From positions 1-24,600 of the forward strand of contig JBHGBF010000055.1 in NCBI GenBank assembly GCA_041946865.1: DNA of 24,600 nt, written 5' to 3'. The position numbers were made by a program, and so were the translations under genes. This document shows, piece by piece, positions 23,465 to 24,600 of the stretch (position 1 is its first letter; every line of letters begins with the position of its first letter). The stretch comes from RPQK01 sp041946865. Its GTDB lineage: Bacteria; Acidobacteriota; UBA6911; RPQK01. The notes under the pieces were generated by a model. It was not told where the DNA came from, did not search any database, and saw nothing but the letters and a program-made list of their open reading frames with translations.

Positions 23465-23851
23465 ATGACTTTGAATTTGGTCGAGTCTGTGGTCACAGCA
23501 GGAGGGACGAAACGCATCTACGAAGACTCGCTGTTCGGCCAGAATCTGCCTGAAAAACCCACCCACGACGGCACCCCACCGGTCGACCGCATGACCCACC
23601 AGACTGATTTGGAGGAGTGTCATATCTGCGGAGCGGCGGTCAGACACAGCCGGGTGCTGATCACCATCAGGACTGCCATGGAAATTGCCCGAGCCAGCCG
23701 TTCCACTGTTCAGCGGTGGATACGCGACGGCTGGGTCGAATCGGTCAGGCTTCCAAGCGGCAGTCCCCGAATCTACCTGGATTCGCTTTTCAACGAGCCG
23801 GCTCTCCCAAAGGAGGCGTACGCCGCCCAGGCGTATTGTCTTGCCTCCTGA
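23465..23851 (+). CDS. Small zinc-finger and excisionase-like helix-turn-helix protein with duplicated tail
   Basis: This protein of about 128 residues (start uncertain) is a putative DNA-binding protein. A CHICG zinc-knuckle-like motif is followed by LITIRTAMEIARASRSTVQRW, a MerR/excisionase-type helix-turn-helix, and then a wing-like strand ending SGSPRIYLDSLF. The N-terminus repeats that last part: VESVVTAGGTKRIYEDSLF aligns with VESVRLPSGSPRIYLDSLF, and both are followed by a Leu-Pro-Lys/Glu segment. So the gene appears to be the C-terminal piece of one copy fused to a complete second copy. ATG 23465 has only a weak GAG upstream; ATG 23438 and ATG 23591 are alternatives, the last giving a single-copy protein. 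It stands alone with no phage gene near it. Confidence 0.65.
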   Translation: MTLNLVESVVTAGGTKRIYEDSLFGQNLPEKPTHDGTPPVDRMTHQTDLEECHICGAAVRHSRVLITIRTAMEIARASRSTVQRWIRDGWVESVRLPSGSPRIYLDSLFNEPALPKEAYAAQAYCLAS

Positions 23852-23911
23852 ACGATCTGACCACGCGCCAGAAGGTGCGAGCGTGGGCCAGACTCTGGGG
23901 GTCAAATCCCT

Positions 23912-23937
23912 GAAGACGACCGCGCGCGGTTGTCTTC
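23912..23937. repeat. Near-perfect 26-bp palindrome
   Basis: The arms GAAGACGACCGCG (23912-23924) and CGCGGTTGTCTTC (23925-23937) pair with a single mismatch and no loop. In RNA the mismatch could be a G-U pair. The palindrome lies 60 bp after the helix-turn-helix gene and could be a protein-binding site or part of an interspersed repeat. Confidence 0.6.
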
Positions 23938-23946
23938 CGTAAGGTT

Positions 23947-23979
23947 GCGCCACGCCTGGTTGATTTGACGGCGTGGCGC
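23947..23979. repeat. 10-bp perfect inverted repeat
   Basis: GCGCCACGCC (23947-23956) and GGCGTGGCGC (23970-23979) pair perfectly around a 13-nt loop. It lies 9 bp after the 26-bp palindrome. No T-run follows on the plus strand, so a terminator role for the upstream gene is possible but not shown. Confidence 0.6.
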
Positions 23980-24327
23980 TTCGCGTCCCTTCCCTGCAAA
24001 TTCCCACGGCTTTACGGCTTTGCACGGCCGTAGGCTCGCGGTCATTCCCTGCCTCCTCGGAGGCGCGCGTTTGTCCTTGCCGCTGAATGCTCGGGGCTGG
24101 CGGATCGACGCGAGAGTGATTTCGGGAACTTGTGGGAAGCTCGTGACGCTGCTCTTCGGGTGCCAGACCGGTGAAGAAGGGGTGAACACGAGGCTCTCCG
24201 GCACCGTCCGCAAGAAAAAAATGAAGAAAAATGCAGCCCTAAATTGTGTCATTACGTAACAAACCGCACGATTCTAGGTCATTGTGAACATTGCATTTAT
24301 AGGTCTAGTGGAGGTCCAATATCTCGC

Positions 24328-24573
24328 ATGAATGAAAAACAACTGAACACGCTCGGGATCAACATGAAGTGCCTCGAGCGGGTGATGCGATTTGTGGAAC
24401 AGGAGATGGCGGCCGACGAAGTCATGACTTACGCGGCCCATTTCCAGGACTGCTTCGAGTGCCGGGATTTCGCTGAAAACCTGCGCAGCCTTCTCGACTG
24501 GCGAGTCAACATCCGAAAACTGATCAATCGGGAGGAGCTAATCCCAAGACAAGTAGATCATTTTGATTTATAA
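24328..24573 (+). CDS. Small zf-HC2-like (anti-sigma type) protein
   Basis: This 81-residue protein carries the pattern of zinc-binding anti-sigma domains: MKCLERVMRFVEQEM, then HFQDCFEC, that is Cys near the start and His-x3-Cys-x2-Cys later. Such domains bind and inhibit ECF sigma factors. It lacks the transmembrane helix many members have and ends REELIPRQVDHFDL, so it would be soluble. I chose the ATG at 24328, with GGAGGT 12 nt upstream, a rather long spacing; the upstream TTG at 24244 has no support. No sigma factor gene is visible before it, but one could follow beyond the window edge. The identification rests on the Cys/His spacing only. Confidence 0.6.
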   Translation: MNEKQLNTLGINMKCLERVMRFVEQEMAADEVMTYAAHFQDCFECRDFAENLRSLLDWRVNIRKLINREELIPRQVDHFDL

Positions 24574-24581
24574 GAAAAAAG

Positions 24582-24600
24582 ATGCCTGAAATGCCCGTCC
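24582..24600 (+). CDS. Possible start of a further gene, cut by the window edge
   Basis: An ATG at 24582 begins MPEMPV 8 bp after the zf-HC2-like gene and stays open to the end of the window. The upstream sequence AAGAAAAAAG is a poor ribosome-binding site. Too little is present to say more. Confidence 0.2.

Larger units (their letters stand above)
23852..24327. other. Gene-free stretch rich in inverted repeats
   Basis: No coding region is supportable. The stretch contains two strong inverted repeats (23912-23937 and 23947-23979) and a run of ACGGC units (for example 23999-24031: cacggc, tacggc, cacggcc). Near 24250 lies TTACGTAAC (24252-24260), a 9-base match to one palindrome of the regulon promoter but without a partner palindrome or TACACT at the right distance. 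TAGGTC occurs twice at 24275 and 24300. Confidence 0.5.

Noticed and set aside
23898..23911. GGGGGTCAAATCCC, resembling a tRNA T-arm
   Set aside because: The loop has the wrong size and no acceptor stem, anticodon arm or D-arm can be drawn around it.
23255..24025. 256-codon minus-strand frame
   Set aside because: It is antisense to the zinc-finger/helix-turn-helix gene and spans strong inverted repeats; its composition looks random and no family is recognisable.
1..24600. CRISPR array, defence island or prophage
   Set aside because: No regularly spaced repeats, cas, restriction, toxin-antitoxin or phage structural genes were found. The excisionase-like protein stands alone.

Overview
The window looks like a carbohydrate-utilisation region from a GC-rich soil-type Gram-negative bacterium, most likely an acidobacterium of the Solibacter/Bryobacter kind. 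This is inferred from two very long Oar-like TonB-dependent receptors with an N-terminal carboxypeptidase-regulatory-like domain, many exported glycan-active enzymes, and a regulator type common in that phylum. No rRNA, tRNA, CRISPR array or intact insertion sequence was seen.

Layout. Bases 1-317 hold no gene I can support. Two outer-membrane receptors (318-3920 and 4205-7708) and a secreted protein with two carbohydrate-binding-like modules (7928-9937) lie on the minus strand, each as its own transcription unit. A membrane-anchored one-component regulator (10272-11636, minus) is divergent from an exported GH2 beta-glucuronidase/galactosidase-like enzyme (11772-13733, plus). That gene converges on a minus-strand operon that runs from 18972 down to 13738: exported GH36-like alpha-galactosidase, exported amidohydrolase (4-bp overlap), AgaS-type SIS isomerase/deaminase, and a receiver-only response regulator. 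Divergent from it is a plus-strand pair: an exported PhoD-like phosphatase/phosphodiesterase (19107-21695) and an exported TIM-barrel-like protein of unknown activity (21734-23023). Bases 23024-24600 are sparse: a small zinc-finger plus helix-turn-helix protein with a duplicated tail, a cluster of inverted repeats, and a small zf-HC2-like protein.

The most striking feature is a recurring promoter module. Each of the two receptors, the CBM protein, the GH2 gene and the GH36 operon is preceded by the same architecture: two 10-bp palindromes GTTACGTAAC separated by 6 bp, then exactly 5 bp, then a -10-like TACACT reading towards the gene. Three copies are perfect and two are degenerate with the same geometry. 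This ties five transcription units into one apparent regulon; the membrane-bound regulator at 10272-11636 sits in the middle of it and is the best visible candidate for the controlling factor. The three perfect copies also share two short conserved blocks in the 5' leader, which the two degenerate copies lack.

Working model (inference): an oligosaccharide or glycoconjugate carrying uronic acid/galactose/(N-acetyl)galactosamine-like sugars, possibly phosphorylated, is bound and trimmed outside the cytoplasm by the exported enzymes, imported through the two receptors, and an amino-sugar phosphate is processed by the AgaS-like enzyme. Substrate, regulator and effector are not established by the sequence alone.
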